Assembly (NCBI GenBank): GCA_030760725.1
Contig: JASWHV010000018.1
Span: 21,856,273-21,920,272 of the forward strand
Direction of reading: 5' to 3'
Source: Neostapfia colusana
Taxonomy: Eukaryota; Streptophyta; Magnoliopsida; Poales; Poaceae
DNA: 64,000 nucleotides
The position numbers and the translations under genes are program-made. How positions within the stretch are numbered: the first letter of the stretch is position 1; each line of letters begins with the position of its first letter. The notes beneath the pieces are model-generated. The model searched no databases, was not told the DNA's origin, and worked only from the letters and a program-made list of their open reading frames with translations. Positions 21,581 through 35,000 of the stretch are shown here, one piece after another.

Positions 21581-24500
21581 TGTGGGGACCACCCCGTGGT
21601 TCACCCACTCCAGGATCACATAGGGTGGTGCCGTACGATGCGGCACCCAACAGCACACACGAAAAGAATAAAGGACAACATACAAACTTTTATTTGATAT
21701 AAAGCAGCGGAAGTCTTACAAAATATAACTATACAGCGGAAGTAATATACATTAGTAGCCTCTCATCCTAACTATGCAAAAGTGCAGCCGTCCAGCCCGG
21801 GGACGCTACACGCTAGCAGCATGGAACCGGAGAAATCACGGCGGCGTGCAGGACTCCATCTTGGCCGTGTACCCTGACGGGGGCATCGCCTCATCCTCGG
21901 AACCCTACTCATAGCTCTCACCTGCATACAGCTCAAATATTGCAAGCGTGAGCACGGTGGCTCAGCAAGGCTTAACCGTCTGACCTAGGCATGGAACTCT
22001 ACATGCAGGGAGGTGTATGATAGGAAAAAGAATTTGCGACAAAGACACGCCTATAAGTTGATCCTTACTTTCAGTTTTATAGCAGCAATTCATGTGCCTT
22101 AGGCAGCCCTCACATCGGAAGTCCACAATCAAACAAGAAAAGCTTTCCTCCGATGTGGTGATGCCCAAAGCGGAAAGTAAACTTAATTAGCTCTACATCT
22201 ACAGCAAACATGGTTTCCAAAACATTACTCTATCATCACAGCATATTATCATTCAATTGGCTTACTTTACTTCTCACTACGTCACGAAACAGTGAACAAG
22301 CGGTACTCAAATAACCGTGAGGGACGGTGATTGCAATCAGGAGACACCCGGACAACACGTTGCATACACCCACTTTCAGAAGCGTGATTCCACACCCCTT
22401 CCTACTCTGTTGTATGCAACCACCTTTCAAAGGCAACCCAAACACCGAACCGGTTCATCCGTAACGGGTAGGAGGTCCCCGCGTGGAGCGTGACTGTGCC
22501 CACCGGCAGATTTACACCTTGCTACCCTCAACCCACTCCTGTTTACGGTTGGGTAAGCCTCGGCACCCTGGTTAACCATTTACATCGATTTCCTGCTTAT
22601 GTCAGTATGCCATCCGGTACTGTTCGATACTTGTTCAGCAGGCCCGCACACGGCTCGGTCCTCAATCGACACCAACAGTGCTACGCATGTGAGACCTCCG
22701 CTCACTGCTTCCTATCCCCCCTGCTGGGTCTCATTTTCACCACTCTTAAGCCATTTTCTATTCTGACCAAACCGTGTGATAAACCTTACCTCGCGAGTAG
22801 ATTCCAACTACTCGACTTCTACCGAGGTCCTAAGCATATTAGCGGGGCCTTGTCTACTCGTTGGCTCTGTAAGCTACCCAACCCTTCATAGGATTTAAAA
22901 GGTTATGCAAGTGGGGTTTCAAACACCTTAACTCTAATGCAAACATTCACCCTAGACATAAGTGATACAAATAAAGAATTTTATAAAAGGTACTTAAGTG
23001 CAAACCGGGGCTTTCCTGGTTGCGAGTTAAAGGGGAAGTCAACTTCAGGTGGCAGGACGTCCAAAGGATCCGGTGCGTCCTCAACTTCGGTCACTATGAT
23101 GAAATGTAATAAAATACATGTGTAAGTATTAAAGGTTTATAGAAATTGAACTTCTATTCATAGCTACTGCTAGTTAGGATCCTTAATTGGCTTTGGGAAT
23201 TTTTCAGTGGATATTAGACTCTCTAAGGATGACTTGAGCCAAATTTGGAGACATGTCATTGCATAATGTAGTCTTTAAAATTCCTACAAGTACAATGCTT
23301 ATCTGAATTTTGATCCCAAATCAGGAGCTTTGACATAGATAGAAATGGAAGATCTGATTAGGGTAAGTCTCCATGGTTCTAACAAAATTTGTTTCACCAT
23401 TTTTGGAGCTACCATCAGAGAGATATGAATTTTTGAAGTTGAACAGGAGTTCTGAAAAGTTTCTGTTTAAATTTGAATTTTCCAAATAAAGGCTGAACTT
23501 TGGAAGGTAATTTGACCTAGCAAATGAACTCCAATGAATCTCAAATTTTTACTGGAGGTCAGTAATGTCATGAGGAACTTCCTGGTCAAATTTGAGGAAA
23601 TTCCATAACAGAGATTATTCTGGACTAAATTCCCAAAGATTTAACTTTGATGAATCTTGGAGAATATCCAGAGATCTTCAGATCAATTTCTTTGCATTTC
23701 TGCAAAGTACTGACTGAGATAAACCCAACAAAATTTGTTTCACAAATTTTGGACATCCCTACAGAAAGTTATGGAGGTATGAAGGTCGAACCATTTTCTG
23801 GAAATCAATTCTATAATTTTTAGCTAATTTATTTAATCCTGAGATAACCTACTGATTAAGCCCTCTAAATAAGCTCCAAAAATCCTAAAACTTTTACTGG
23901 AGGTCAGGCACTATGAAAAGGACTAGCTGCCCAAATTTGGGAATATTTCATAAAGAATTGCTCCTGTAATAAATCCCTAAAGGATTTACTAAAAACAATT
24001 CTACAGAAATTCCTGGGCATTTTCGTAGCATGCAATTTGTTCCTCTGTAAAGTACTCCTCCTAAGGATTCAGACAAAATTTGTCTCACCCTTTTTGGAGC
24101 TGTCTACACAAAGTTATGAATTTTTCAAACTGTGATAGCTCTCTGTTTAAAATCTACACAGAGACTTAACAGGGGGGGTCCACTGGCCAGGTCCTTCTTC
24201 AACCTCCCGTCAGAGGCGCGCGTGCACACCAGTTCAAATCGTGGCATGGCTCGTTCTCCCTCATTTCTCCACCAAATTAGCTCGTGTTTCGCCCTACATG
24301 CTCCTGGAAACATGGTGCAGCTGCCGGGCAAGGTTTCCAGGCATGAAAACGGCCGAAAACAGGCCGGCACCGGTGGGGCGGCTCGGGAGCTCGGCATCAA
24401 CGCGTTCCGGCGCGTCCAAAGCTTCTCCCGGCGAGCTACCTTGCCCTAAAGCATCACCAATGATCAGGAACATGGAACGCAGGCTAAACCTTGCAGCAAA

Positions 24501-25837
24501 TGGCTGGAACATAGGGTTCACCGGAGGACTGACCCGGTTTTGCCTCCGCCAGTGATTTCTCGTCGCCCGGGGCGTGTGGTCGATGGTTTGCTGCGGTATT
24601 TGGCGTGAGAGGGCGCTAGGATCACTAGTTTCTGTGGCTTGAATTGTAGAACCGATGATCAACCACGTTGGACGAATTTCCAGTTTTGGTGTGGGTCGGT
24701 TCTTCACGTGTACCGGCGCCAAAACCTAAATTTCGGCGAGACAGTGATGGGGAAGGGCAAGGGGACTGCGGTAGCATGATATACACACCTTGGCGCACCT
24801 TAGGGAGGTGTTGGACGTGCAGTAGAGGCGTTGGAGCGGCTGGAACTCGAGGTGCAGCGAGGTACAGCGTGCTCTGTGTTCTCCCGGTGAAGAACAGCTT
24901 GGGCACTGCAAGGGGAGCTCGGGGGTGAGCTGAGGAGCGGTGTAGCTCATCGAGGAGTCGCTGGCGCAGCTCCTGGGGCGATCAAACACTGCTGGGAGGG
25001 CTGGAGAGCTGCTGACCCACGAGCACAGAACGGCAGCGGCTGTTTTTGGTGAGAGCTCGAGCAGAGGCTGTGGAGAAGAGAAGAAACTCCACCATGCTGC
25101 TGCTTTAGCTCTGGATAAACCACGCACGATGCTGCCTTCGGGAGGAAGTCATTGCAAGCTGCTCGGTGGAGGAAAAATCACAGCGCGGTGGCAGCTCGGT
25201 GAACGCCCGAGGGAAAAACCAGAGAGGAAATTGAAACTGTGAGACTGACTGCTGGGTCCCACCACCTCATTTTCTTAATCAACTTTTTCACTGATCTTTT
25301 CACCACAGCTACTCCAAATTAAATGCTTTACTTTACTTCAAAGTTAAGTTTGAATTTGCAGAATTCAAATGGTTTGAATTCTGGTGTAGAATTTGAATGG
25401 GGTTTGATCATTTAAATTTGAAAAGGAGTTTGAATTCTCCACTTTGTATTGCCTCAAAAATATAGCAAACCAGCTCCAAAGTTTCCAACTTTTGGCATGG
25501 CTGCTTATTAAAAGGTGGAGAACACATTTGTGAACCCAAATTTTGAAATTGATGGAATTGGAATTTGAAACTGAATTTGAAATTCAGATTAGAGGGCTCT
25601 TCCTTTTAATCCCAAAAAAATATTGAAACTCCTCCAAATGAGCTGAAATTTGGAAGGCTGAATATTTGGACTATGAAGATCCAAGCTGTGCATTTAGATC
25701 CCCATGTTTGGAAGTTTTGGGAAGTCTAAACCCTCACTTTGAACTTACCCCATTATAATTCAAAGTTTTAATTCTCCTCATTTTTCATAAGTGCACATGA
25801 GCAGAATTTTCTTGCTACCACTTTTGGAGATTTTACA
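21581..25837 (-). repeat. 3' LTR of element G (4257 bp)
   Basis: Runs from TGTGGGGACC to GATTTTACA. Its short ORFs (for example near 22490, 24132 and 24294) recur in the other LTR because the LTRs are duplicates, not because they are conserved as proteins. AT-rich U3 (about 23100-24150 and 25300-25800) flanks a GC-rich part. The polyadenylation-type AAATAAA lies near 21690 on the minus strand. Confidence 0.95.
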
Positions 25838-25858
25838 TTCCTCCCCCCTTAAAAAGAA
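25838..25858 (-). other. Polypurine tract of element G
   Basis: On the minus strand, AAGGGGGGAGGAA abuts the 3' LTR. This is the plus-strand priming site used in reverse transcription. Confidence 0.85.
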
Positions 25859-25901
25859 TCTCGTCCCGAGATTCCAAAGGAAAAGTAAAGTGGGGAAAAC
25901 C

Positions 25902-27326
25902 TTACCGGGTATATGATGATAGCAAGTCCGGATAATACGCTCGTTGATAATCCTCACTTTCCCATGTCGCCTCATCAGCGGTATGGTTACTCCACAAGAC
26001 CTTGTAGAACCATAAGGTCCGGTTTCTTGTGGCACGAGTATTTTCATCGATGATCCGGATTGGATACTCCGTGTACATGAGGTCCGGTTGAAGAACTTCT
26101 ATGTCTTCAGTGCGGATTTCAGCTGAGGGTTTGAGGCATTTCCTCAGCTGAGAGATGTGGAAGACGTTGTGAATGCCTGCGAGCGACGCCGGTAAATCTA
26201 GGCGATAGGCCACGGGTCCGCATTTTTCAATAACGGTGAACGGATCAATGAACCGCGGCGCAAGTTTACCCCTTACTCCGAAACGGTGAACTCCTTTCAT
26301 CGGAGACACACGGACATACACATGGTCCCCGATGTTGAAGTGGAGAGGACGGCGTCTTTTATCCGCATAGCTTTTCTGACGAGATTGAGCAGCCTTGAGG
26401 TTGGCTTGTATCACTCGCACTCGTTCTTCAGCTTCATTCACCAGTTCAATGCCATAGATGACTCGCTCGTCGGACTCGCACCAGTTGAGAGGTGTGCGAC
26501 ATTTCCGGCCGTAGAGAGCTTCATACGGCGCCATCTTGATGCTAGCTTGATAGCCATTGTTGTAAGAAAACTCCGCCAACGGCAAATGATCGTCCCAATT
26601 CTTGCCGTGGTGAATGGCACAAGCGCGTAGCATGTCTTCAAGCACTTGATTCACCCGTTCAGTTTGACCATCTGTCTGCGGGTGATACGCGGAGCTTCGG
26701 ATCAGTTTGGTCCCCAATGAAGCGTGCAGCTGTTCCCAAAACCGAGAGACAAACAGTGCGCCGCGATCTGAAATAATGGAGCGGGGAACACCGTGCAAGC
26801 ATAAGATTCTTGCAATATAAAGCTCCGCATATTGCTTGGCCACGTAACTGTTATGTACGGGAATGAAATGAGCCGACTTGGTTAGTCGATCGACTATCAC
26901 CCAAATCGAGTCATGTTTGTGAGACGTGAGAGGTAATCCGACTATGAAGTCCATGCTGATATCCTCCCACTTCCACACCGGAATGTTCAACGGTTGCAGC
27001 TGTCCGGCTTTACGCATATGGTCGGCTTTCACCCGCCGACACGTATCACATTCGGATACGTACTTTGCGATTTCTCTTTTCATCCGCGTCCACCAAAACC
27101 TTGTTTTCAGATCATGGTACATCTTGTTGCTGCCCGGATGAATAGAATACTTGGACAAATGAGCTTCGTCCAATATTTTCCTCCCAAGCTTCATGTCGCG
27201 GGGTACCACTATACGGTCTTTAAACCATAGTGTACCGTTATCATTTCTTCGGAAGCATTTCATTTCGCCATTCTTAACCCTTCTCCGAATGTGCGACATT
27301 CCCACGTCTTTCTTCTGAGCTTCCAT
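25902..27326 (-). pseudogene. Integrase with chromodomain (C-terminal part of G polyprotein)
   Basis: 474 residues from Met 27326, in the same frame as the upstream gag-PR-RT-RH part but separated from it by one TGA (27336-27338). It has an HHCC zinc site (His56, His63, Cys93, Cys96), the catalytic core with Asp126, Asp187 and Glu223 (DD35E spacing) and a C-terminal chromodomain (about residues 410-474, with VLWSNHTADEATWE). Chromodomains direct integration to marked chromatin and define the chromovirus clade. All catalytic residues are present, so only the upstream stop separates this from a complete polyprotein. The listed Met is internal, not a true start. Confidence 0.93.
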
Positions 27327-27335
27327 AATCTCCTC

Positions 27336-30300
27336 TCATATTGTAGGGACGAGAGCAAGATTATACAATGCCCCATATGGAACCAAGTACAGACTCGGCT
27401 CCTCCTCTTCAAGTGGGGTGATGGACAGACTGTTGACATGGGATTTGCGGCTTAAGGCATCGGCAACCACGTTTGTCTTCCTGGGATGGTAGTGAATCTC
27501 GATCTCATAGTCTTTGATCAGTTCTAGCCATCTCCGTTGCCGCATATTCAACTCCTTTTGAGTGAATATATATTTCAGACTTTTGTGGTCGGTGTAGAGG
27601 TGCACTAAGTTCCCAAGCAAATAGTGCCTCCACATCTTCAAGGCCAATACCACAGCAGCAAGCTCGAGATCATGAGTCGTATAGTGCTGCTCGTGGTTAC
27701 GGAGTTGACGTGAGCCATAGGCGACCACTCTTCCTCCTTGCATCAATACACAGCCAAGCCCGATACCGGACGCATCACAATATACGTCGAAGGGCTTGGT
27801 TGTATCCGGTTGAGCTAACACCGGGGCTGTTGTAAGATGCTTCACTAATGCTTGGAAAGCTTCTTCGCAAGCTGAGCTCCAAACATATTTGATCCCCTTC
27901 TTCAACAGTTCAGTCATCGGCTTAGCAAGCTTGGAGAAGTTCGGTATGAATCTCCGGTAATATCCTGCTAACCCGAGGAAACTTCTGACTTCATGGACTG
28001 ATGTGGGGGACTTCCATTTCAGCACTTGTTCGATTTTGCTTGGATCAACTGCAATGCCTTCTGAAGAAATGATATGACCAAGGAATGGCACTTGGCTGAT
28101 CCAAAACTCGCACTTGCTGAACTTGGCATAAAGCTTATGGTCTCTTAATTGTTGAAGCACGATATGCAAGTGCTTGGCGTGTTCCTCTTCAGACTTGGAG
28201 TAGACCAAGATGTCGTCTATGAACACCACCACAAACTTGTCCAACTCCGGCATGAACACTGAGTTAATGAGATACATGAAGTGTGCCGGGGCGTTGGTGA
28301 GACCAAAGGACATGACGAGGTATTCATACAACCCATATCTCATCGAGAAGGCCGTCTTTGGGATATCCTCCGCTCGGATCTTGATTTGATGATATCCGGA
28401 GCGAAGATCCATCTTGGAAAATACACTCGCACCCACAAGTTGATCGAAGAGAATATCGATGTGGGGCAGTGGATATTTATTCTTGATGGTGACGGCGTTG
28501 AGAGGTCGGTAGTCCACACACAACCTCAAGGTTTCATCCTTCTTCTTCACAAACAGCGTCGAGCATCCCCATGGCGAGGAACTTGGTCGAATGAAACCCT
28601 TCTTCATCAAATCGTTGAGCTGCTCCTTCAATTCAGCCAGCTCATTCGGAGCCATCTTGTATGGTCTCCGTGATATCGGCATCGTTCCAGGTACCAGTTC
28701 AATCTTGAACTCGACATTTCTTTCGGGTGGCATGCCCGGAAGATCATCCGGAAAGACATCTGGGTATTCACGGACCACACGAATATCCTTAAGTTTTGTG
28801 GCTTCCGTGTTATATGTGGCTGGGGTTTCTTGAACCGAATGGTCAAGAATAAGAACATGTGGTTCATGAAGTGGAGAGTTTAGACGAACCACACGTGGAA
28901 TGATGTCAAGAACAGCACCATGGCGATGTAGCCATGACATTCCTAAAATGACATCAAGTTTTTGACTCTCTAACATGATTAGAGAAGTCGGATATAGATT
29001 CCCACCCAACTGTAATGGTGCTCTATAGACCATTCTATCAGCTGTCATTTTCCCACACGGAGAACATATCAAATATGAATTATTTGTGGGAATGATAGGC
29101 AGTTGATATTTAATAACATAAGACTGACTTATGAAATTATGGGTGGCACCGGAGTCAAAAAGTATGACTACGGGATGATCTAGGTAAGAGAACGTACCCG
29201 CGAGGACGGGTTCGCCTTCCAGCACGTCTTCGACGGCTAAGTGGTGGACGTTGCCGGGTTTTGGTGCTGGTTTCTTGGGCTGGTTACGGGGCTGATTAGC
29301 ACCCTGATATGGTGCTGCACCCCTGCTCTGTCGCGGCTCGGGGCAGTCTCTTGAAATGTGCCCGACACGGCCACACGTGTAGCACGTGTAAGGTGTCGGG
29401 GTCCCACCGACTTGAGGACGGAATCCCGGTGCACGCTGTTGAAACTGAGGCGCACGCGGGACCATCCTTTGCTGCTGCTGTTGCTGTGATGGATATGTCG
29501 GTCGAAAGCCAGGCACATTATATTGACCGCGAAACTGAGGCGGTTGCGCAGGTGGCTGCCATCTCTGACCGGATGGTGAGCGATATACCACGCGGTATTT
29601 CTGTGGCGTTCCACCACTGCTGCTCGTCAGCGCGCTGCGTTTCCTCTTGTCAGAACCGCGCTCGCACTGAGCATTTTCTTGTAGAATCGCGGCATTAACT
29701 AGATCGTTGAATGTGCCATGATTGCTCTGGGCGAGATGGACCTTCATCTTTGAATTCAGGCCCCGGAAGAACGCATTGCGCTTGTTGTCTTCCGTGCCCA
29801 CAATTCCTGGCGCATACTGCGCCAGCCGGTTGAATAACCTGGAGTACTCATGAGCACTCCTCTCGCCTTGCCGTAACGCCAGGAACTCCTGGAGCTTCAT
29901 TTCCATCACACCGGGAGGTATGTGATAGGCGCGGAACGCCTCCCGGAACTCCGTCCATGTGACGGCATGGCCAGCCGGTAAGGAGGCGGTGTAGTTCGCC
30001 CACCAGGTACCGGCTTCTCCTTGAAGCTGTTGCGCTGCATACAGCGCCTTCTGGTGTTCGGTGCATCGCAGCAGCCCGAACTTCGCCTGCAGAGTGCGGA
30101 TAAAGCTGTCCGCCTCCAAAGGTTCTTCGGCCTCCGTGAAGACCGGTGGATGGGTCGCCATGAATTCTGAATATGAACTTTGTTGGGGCTGTCGTTGCCC
30201 ATTGTCTTGGCGTCCTCCCTGATGGGACGCATTCTGCTGCACCAATGTCCGCAGTAACTCGGTTTGCTCGTCGCGCGAGCCGAGCACTGCGGCGAGAACC

Positions 30301-30437
30301 TCCGCAAGATTCCTTGGAAGTTCTGGCGGTGGAGGAGGTGGTTGCTGCTGCGTCGTGGTCTGCTCCAGAGGTGGAGACTCATCACCACGAACTTGACTCG
30401 GACCTCCCTCCTCTTGCGTTGAACGTGTCCGCACCAT
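27336..30437 (-). CDS. Gag-protease-RT-RNase H (N-terminal part of G polyprotein)
   Basis: 1033 residues from Met 30437 to a TGA at 27336-27338. Domains: Pro/Gln-rich N-terminus, Retrotrans_gag (about residues 110-255), CCHC knuckle (CYTCGRVGHISRDC, 352-365), aspartic protease (LFDSGATHNFIS, catalytic Asp428), reverse transcriptase with the FIDD active site (739-742) and Ty3-type RNase H (DVYCDASGIG, Asp888). The frame runs on past the TGA into integrase, so the ancestral polyprotein was about 1511 residues. The start is supported by the MVRTRS opening typical of these gags and by the 1.6-kb leader to the primer site. The TGA is most likely a degenerative change. Confidence 0.95.
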   Translation of the reverse strand: MVRTRSTQEEGGPSQVRGDESPPLEQTTTQQQPPPPPPELPRNLAEVLAAVLGSRDEQTELLRTLVQQNASHQGGRQDNGQRQPQQSSYSEFMATHPPVFTEAEEPLEADSFIRTLQAKFGLLRCTEHQKALYAAQQLQGEAGTWWANYTASLPAGHAVTWTEFREAFRAYHIPPGVMEMKLQEFLALRQGERSAHEYSRLFNRLAQYAPGIVGTEDNKRNAFFRGLNSKMKVHLAQSNHGTFNDLVNAAILQENAQCERGSDKRKRSALTSSSGGTPQKYRVVYRSPSGQRWQPPAQPPQFRGQYNVPGFRPTYPSQQQQQQRMVPRAPQFQQRAPGFRPQVGGTPTPYTCYTCGRVGHISRDCPEPRQSRGAAPYQGANQPRNQPKKPAPKPGNVHHLAVEDVLEGEPVLAGTFSYLDHPVVILFDSGATHNFISQSYVIKYQLPIIPTNNSYLICSPCGKMTADRMVYRAPLQLGGNLYPTSLIMLESQKLDVILGMSWLHRHGAVLDIIPRVVRLNSPLHEPHVLILDHSVQETPATYNTEATKLKDIRVVREYPDVFPDDLPGMPPERNVEFKIELVPGTMPISRRPYKMAPNELAELKEQLNDLMKKGFIRPSSSPWGCSTLFVKKKDETLRLCVDYRPLNAVTIKNKYPLPHIDILFDQLVGASVFSKMDLRSGYHQIKIRAEDIPKTAFSMRYGLYEYLVMSFGLTNAPAHFMYLINSVFMPELDKFVVVFIDDILVYSKSEEEHAKHLHIVLQQLRDHKLYAKFSKCEFWISQVPFLGHIISSEGIAVDPSKIEQVLKWKSPTSVHEVRSFLGLAGYYRRFIPNFSKLAKPMTELLKKGIKYVWSSACEEAFQALVKHLTTAPVLAQPDTTKPFDVYCDASGIGLGCVLMQGGRVVAYGSRQLRNHEQHYTTHDLELAAVVLALKMWRHYLLGNLVHLYTDHKSLKYIFTQKELNMRQRRWLELIKDYEIEIHYHPRKTNVVADALSRKSHVNSLSITPLEEEEPSLYLVPYGALYNLALVPTI

Positions 30438-31997
30438 TCTGCATTCATACCATTCAAACGATCAGCACATGTGGGTTTAGCTCATCCAGTCTATACAATA
30501 GTAATGCGAGAATGGGATAAACAATGCGCATAACAATCACACATATGGATAAAGTATAAACTTTATGCACCATATACATCCCTGGACCGTGTCATACGAT
30601 CAAGTTCCAAAGTATTGAACTTTATGGGTTAAAAGTTCATTTCGACCATTGGGGTCACCACGGGATGTTATGTGTGTTAGCATGCGTAATTCCTCGCTAT
30701 TGTATTGGACCCAAACATGTACTAACTCGAAGTGATATGTCAAATGCATAAACCCTTCGACTCCAACTCGCTGTTTTACAACAGCCACTGGACGTCAAAC
30801 GGTGAAACTAAGTGTTTTGGTTGAAATACAGAAAATTCCAGAGAGCATTTGGTCTGCCCTGTTTTTGGACAGTACCTACTCATCTGAGATTTTCATCCCT
30901 TTGGAGGGAGATTTTGTTCTGGAACTCTACAGAAAAATTGTAGAGGACTTCAAAACCTTTCCAGAATGGTATCCCACACCTCCATTGGTTCAACCAATAT
31001 TAAGTTATGCCCTGTTCAATTTCAGCAAAATTTCTGCCGAAAACAGGGGAGATTGTTCCTAAGTTTTTGAGATTGAATCTATACTCCCAATTGACTCTTA
31101 GTTCAATATAGGAGTTTACTAACCCCTAAATGAAATCCTAAACTTCATTTTGACTCTTTTCTTTGAAAATAAACTTTTATGCAGTCGGTACTACGTTTCC
31201 TCACCAAAGAAAAATCCTAAACCGGTATTCCGGCATATACGTGTCAAATGGTGGAACTAAAGTCGTCACTCACAAACAGTTTCTACACGTCATGCACTAA
31301 CGTGGTTAATGTGCCTGCAGCAGAACACACAATAACGGTGCACACAATGGTTTTTGGCATTTCAGGCAGTTCCATATCATAATAAAAACATACGGTCCGT
31401 ATCATTGCCATACGGATCGTCCTTGAGTCAAGCCACGTCTCAAGGTACATGGTCGTGTTTTCAGACCACACGATGGGGAACCCGAGTAGAGCGCAACGGG
31501 TCATCACGGTTGGGAATTTTATCAACCCAATGGATACCAACTACTGCCTCATGACCGTTGAGGCATGCCGATGGCGAGCGCTGCGTATGGCCCTTTGAAC
31601 ATTGAACGTTCAAGAGTTGCATACTATCGTGTTGCTTACCACACGATGGGGTATTCTCACTTTTGCCTAAAGCACGCTGGAGATCAGCGTTTTCATATGC
31701 TCTCAGAACCATGGAGAGGTTCAGAGACTCATATTAACTACCGTGCCAAGCCATGGTATATCATTCCATACTATTACTCGTATGGCGAGTTACCGCAATT
31801 GATCCGCCTGCGATGGCGTACCTTACCTCTTACCTGACGTCGGAGCATCGTTACAGAATGTATAACAAATATGTTAGCATTTCCACCATCATAACTAGTA
31901 CTATCATAGACCTTATGTGGGCTTAATGACTAATCCTCACTCGACTACTTCTAAGTTTTCAAAATAAGCTCTTTTCGAGCATGCTATTCCCAATGCG
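30438..31997 (-). other. 5' leader of element G
   Basis: 1.56 kb between the primer site and gag with no convincing ORF. Long untranslated leaders are usual in Tekay elements, where they hold dimerisation and packaging signals. I cannot point to a specific signal here. Confidence 0.7.
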
Positions 31998-32009
31998 GCT
32001 CTGATACCA
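31998..32009 (-). other. Primer-binding site of element G (tRNA-Met)
   Basis: Reads TGGTATCAGAGC on the minus strand, 4 nt inside the 5' LTR, complementary to initiator tRNA-Met. Confidence 0.92.
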
Positions 32010-32013
32010 CGGC

Positions 32014-35000
32014 TGTGGGGACCACCCCGTGGTTCACCCACTCCAGGATCGCATAGGGTGGTGCCGTACGATGCGGCACCCAACAGCACACACGAAAAGA
32101 ATAAAGGACAACATACAAACTTTTATTTGATATAAAGCAGCGGAAGTCTTACAAAATATAACTATACAGCGGAAGTAATATACATTAGTAGCCTCTCATC
32201 CTAACTATGCAAAAGTGCAGCCGTCCAGCCCGGGGACGCTACACGCTAGCAGCATGGAACCGGAGAAATCACGGCGGCGTGCAGGGCTCTATCTTGGCCG
32301 TGTACCCTGACGGGGGCATTGCCTCATCCTCGGAACCCTCCTCATAACTCTCACCTGCATACAGCTCAAATATTGCAACCGTGAGCACGATGGCTCAGCA
32401 AGGCTTAACCGTCTGACCTAGGCATGGAACTCTACATGCAGGGAGGTGTATGATAGGAAAAAGAATTTGCGACAAAGACACGCCTATAAGTTGATCCTTA
32501 CTTTCAGTTTTATAGCAGCAATTCATGTGCCTTAGGCAGCCCTCACATCGGAAGTCCACAATCAAACAAGAAAAGCTTTCCTCCGATGTGGTGATGTCCA
32601 AAGCGGAAAGTAAACTTAATTAGCTCTACATCTACAGCAAACATGGTTTCCAAAACATTACTCTATCATCACAGCATATTATCATTCAATTGGCTTACTT
32701 TACTTCTCACTACGTCATGAAACAGTGAACAAGCGGTACTCAAATAACCGCGAGGGACGGTGATTGCAATCAGGAGACACCCGGACAACACGTTGCATAC
32801 ACCCACTTTCAGAAGCGTGATTCCACACCCCTTCCTACTCTGTTGTATGCAACCACCTTTCAAAGGCAACCCAAACACCGAACCGGTCCATCCGTAACGG
32901 GTAGGAGGTCCCCGCGTGGAGCGTGACTGTGCCCACCGGCAGATTTACACCTTGCTACCCTCAACCCACTCCTGTTTACGGTTGGGTAAGCCTCGGCACC
33001 CAGGTTAACCATTTACATCGGTTTCCTGCTTATGTCAGTATGCCATCCGGTACTGTTCGATACTTGTTCAGCAGGCCCGCACACGACTCGGTCCTCAATC
33101 GACACCAACAGTGCTACGCATGTGAGACCTCCGCTCACTGCTTCCTATCCCCCCTGCTGGGTCTCATTTTCACCACTCTTAAGCCATTTTCTATTCTGAC
33201 CAAACCGTGTGATAAACCTTACCTCGTGAGTAGATTCCAACTACTCGACTTCTACTGAGGTCCTAAGCATATTAGCGGGGCCTTGTCTACTCGTCGGCTC
33301 TGTAAGCTACCCAACCCTTCATAGGATTTAAAAGGTTATGCAAGTGGGGTTTCAAACACCTTAACTCTAATGCAAACATTCACCCTAGACATAAGTGATA
33401 CAAATAAAGAATTTTATAAAAGGTACTTAAGTGCAAACCGGGGCTTGCCTGGTTGCGAGTTAAAGGAGAAGTCAACTTCAGGTGGCAGGACGTCCAAAGG
33501 ATCCGGTGCGTCCTCAACTTTGGTCACTATGATGAAATGTAATAAAATACATGTGTAAGTATTAAAGGTTTATAGAAATTGAACTTCTATTCATAGCTAC
33601 TGCTATTTAGGATCCTTAATTGGCTTTGGGAATTTTTCAGTGGATATTAGACTCTCTAAGGATGACTTGAGCCAAATTTGGAGACATGTCATTGCATAAT
33701 GTAGTCTTTAAAATTCCTACAAGTACAATGCTTATCTGAATTTTGAGCCCAAATCAGGAGCTTTGACATAGATAGAAATGGAAGATCTGATTAGGGTAAG
33801 TCTCCATGGTTCTAACAAAATTTGTTTCACCATTTTTGGAGCTACCATCAGAGAGATATGAATTTTTGAAGTTGAACAGGAGTTCTGAAAAGTTTCTGTT
33901 TAAATTTGAATTTTCCAAATAAAGGCTGAACTTTGGAAGGTAATTTGACCTAGCAAATGAACTCCAATGAATCTCAAATTTTTACTGGAGATCAGTAATG
34001 TCATGAGGAACTTCCTGGTCAAATTTTTGGAAATTCCATAACAGAGATTATTCTGGACTAAATTCCCAAAGATTTAACTTTGATGAATCTTGGAGAATAT
34101 CCAGAGATCTTCAGATCAATTTCTTTGCATTTCTGCAAAGTACTGACTGAGATAAACCCAACAAAATTTGTTTCACAAATTTTGGACATCCCTACAGAAA
34201 GTTATGGAGGTATGAAGGTTGAACCATTTTCTGGAAATCAATTCTATAATTTTTAGCTAATTTATTTAATCCTGAGATAACCTACTGATTAAGCCCTCTA
34301 AATAAGCTCCAAAAATCCTAAAACTTTTACTGGAGGTCAGGCACTATGAAAAGGACTAGCTGCCCAAATTTGGGAATATTTCATAAAGAATTGCTCCTGT
34401 AATAAATCCCTAAAGGATTTACTAAAAACAATTCTACAGAAATTCCTGGGCATTTTCGTAGCATGCAATTTGTTCCTCTGTAAAGTACTCCTCCTAAGGA
34501 TTCAGACAAAATTTGTCTCACCCTTTTTGGAGCTGTCTACACAAAGTTATGAATTTTTCAAACTGTGATAGCTCTCTGTTTAAAATCTACACAGAGACTT
34601 AACAGGGGGGCCACTGGCCAGGTCCTTCTTCAACCTCCCGTCAGAGGCGCGTGTGCACACCAGTTCAAATCGTGGCATGGCTCGTTCTCCCTCATTTCTC
34701 CACCAAATTAGCTCGTGTTTCGCCCTACATGCTCCTGGAAACATGGCGCAGCTGCCGGGCAAGGTTTCCAGGCATGAAAACGGCCGAAAACAGGCCGACA
34801 CCGGTGGGGCGGCTCGGGAGCTCGGCATCAACGCGTTCCGGCGCGTCCAAAGCTTCTCCCAGCGAGCTACCTTGCCCTAAAGCATCACCAATGATCGGGA
34901 ACATGGAACGCAGGCTAAACCTTGCAGCAAATGGCCGGAACATAGGGTTCACCGGAGGACTGACCCGGTTTTGCCTCCGCCAATGATTTCTCGTCGCCCG

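Noticed and set aside
22490..22891. ORF of 133 codons, repeated at 32923-33258, and the ORF pair 24294-24722 and 34725-35153
   Set aside because: They recur only because they lie in the two LTRs of element G. No domain is recognisable and one copy is already truncated.
30438..31997. Possible gene in the 1.56-kb gap of element G
   Set aside because: Short frames only, and the position between primer site and gag identifies it as the leader.
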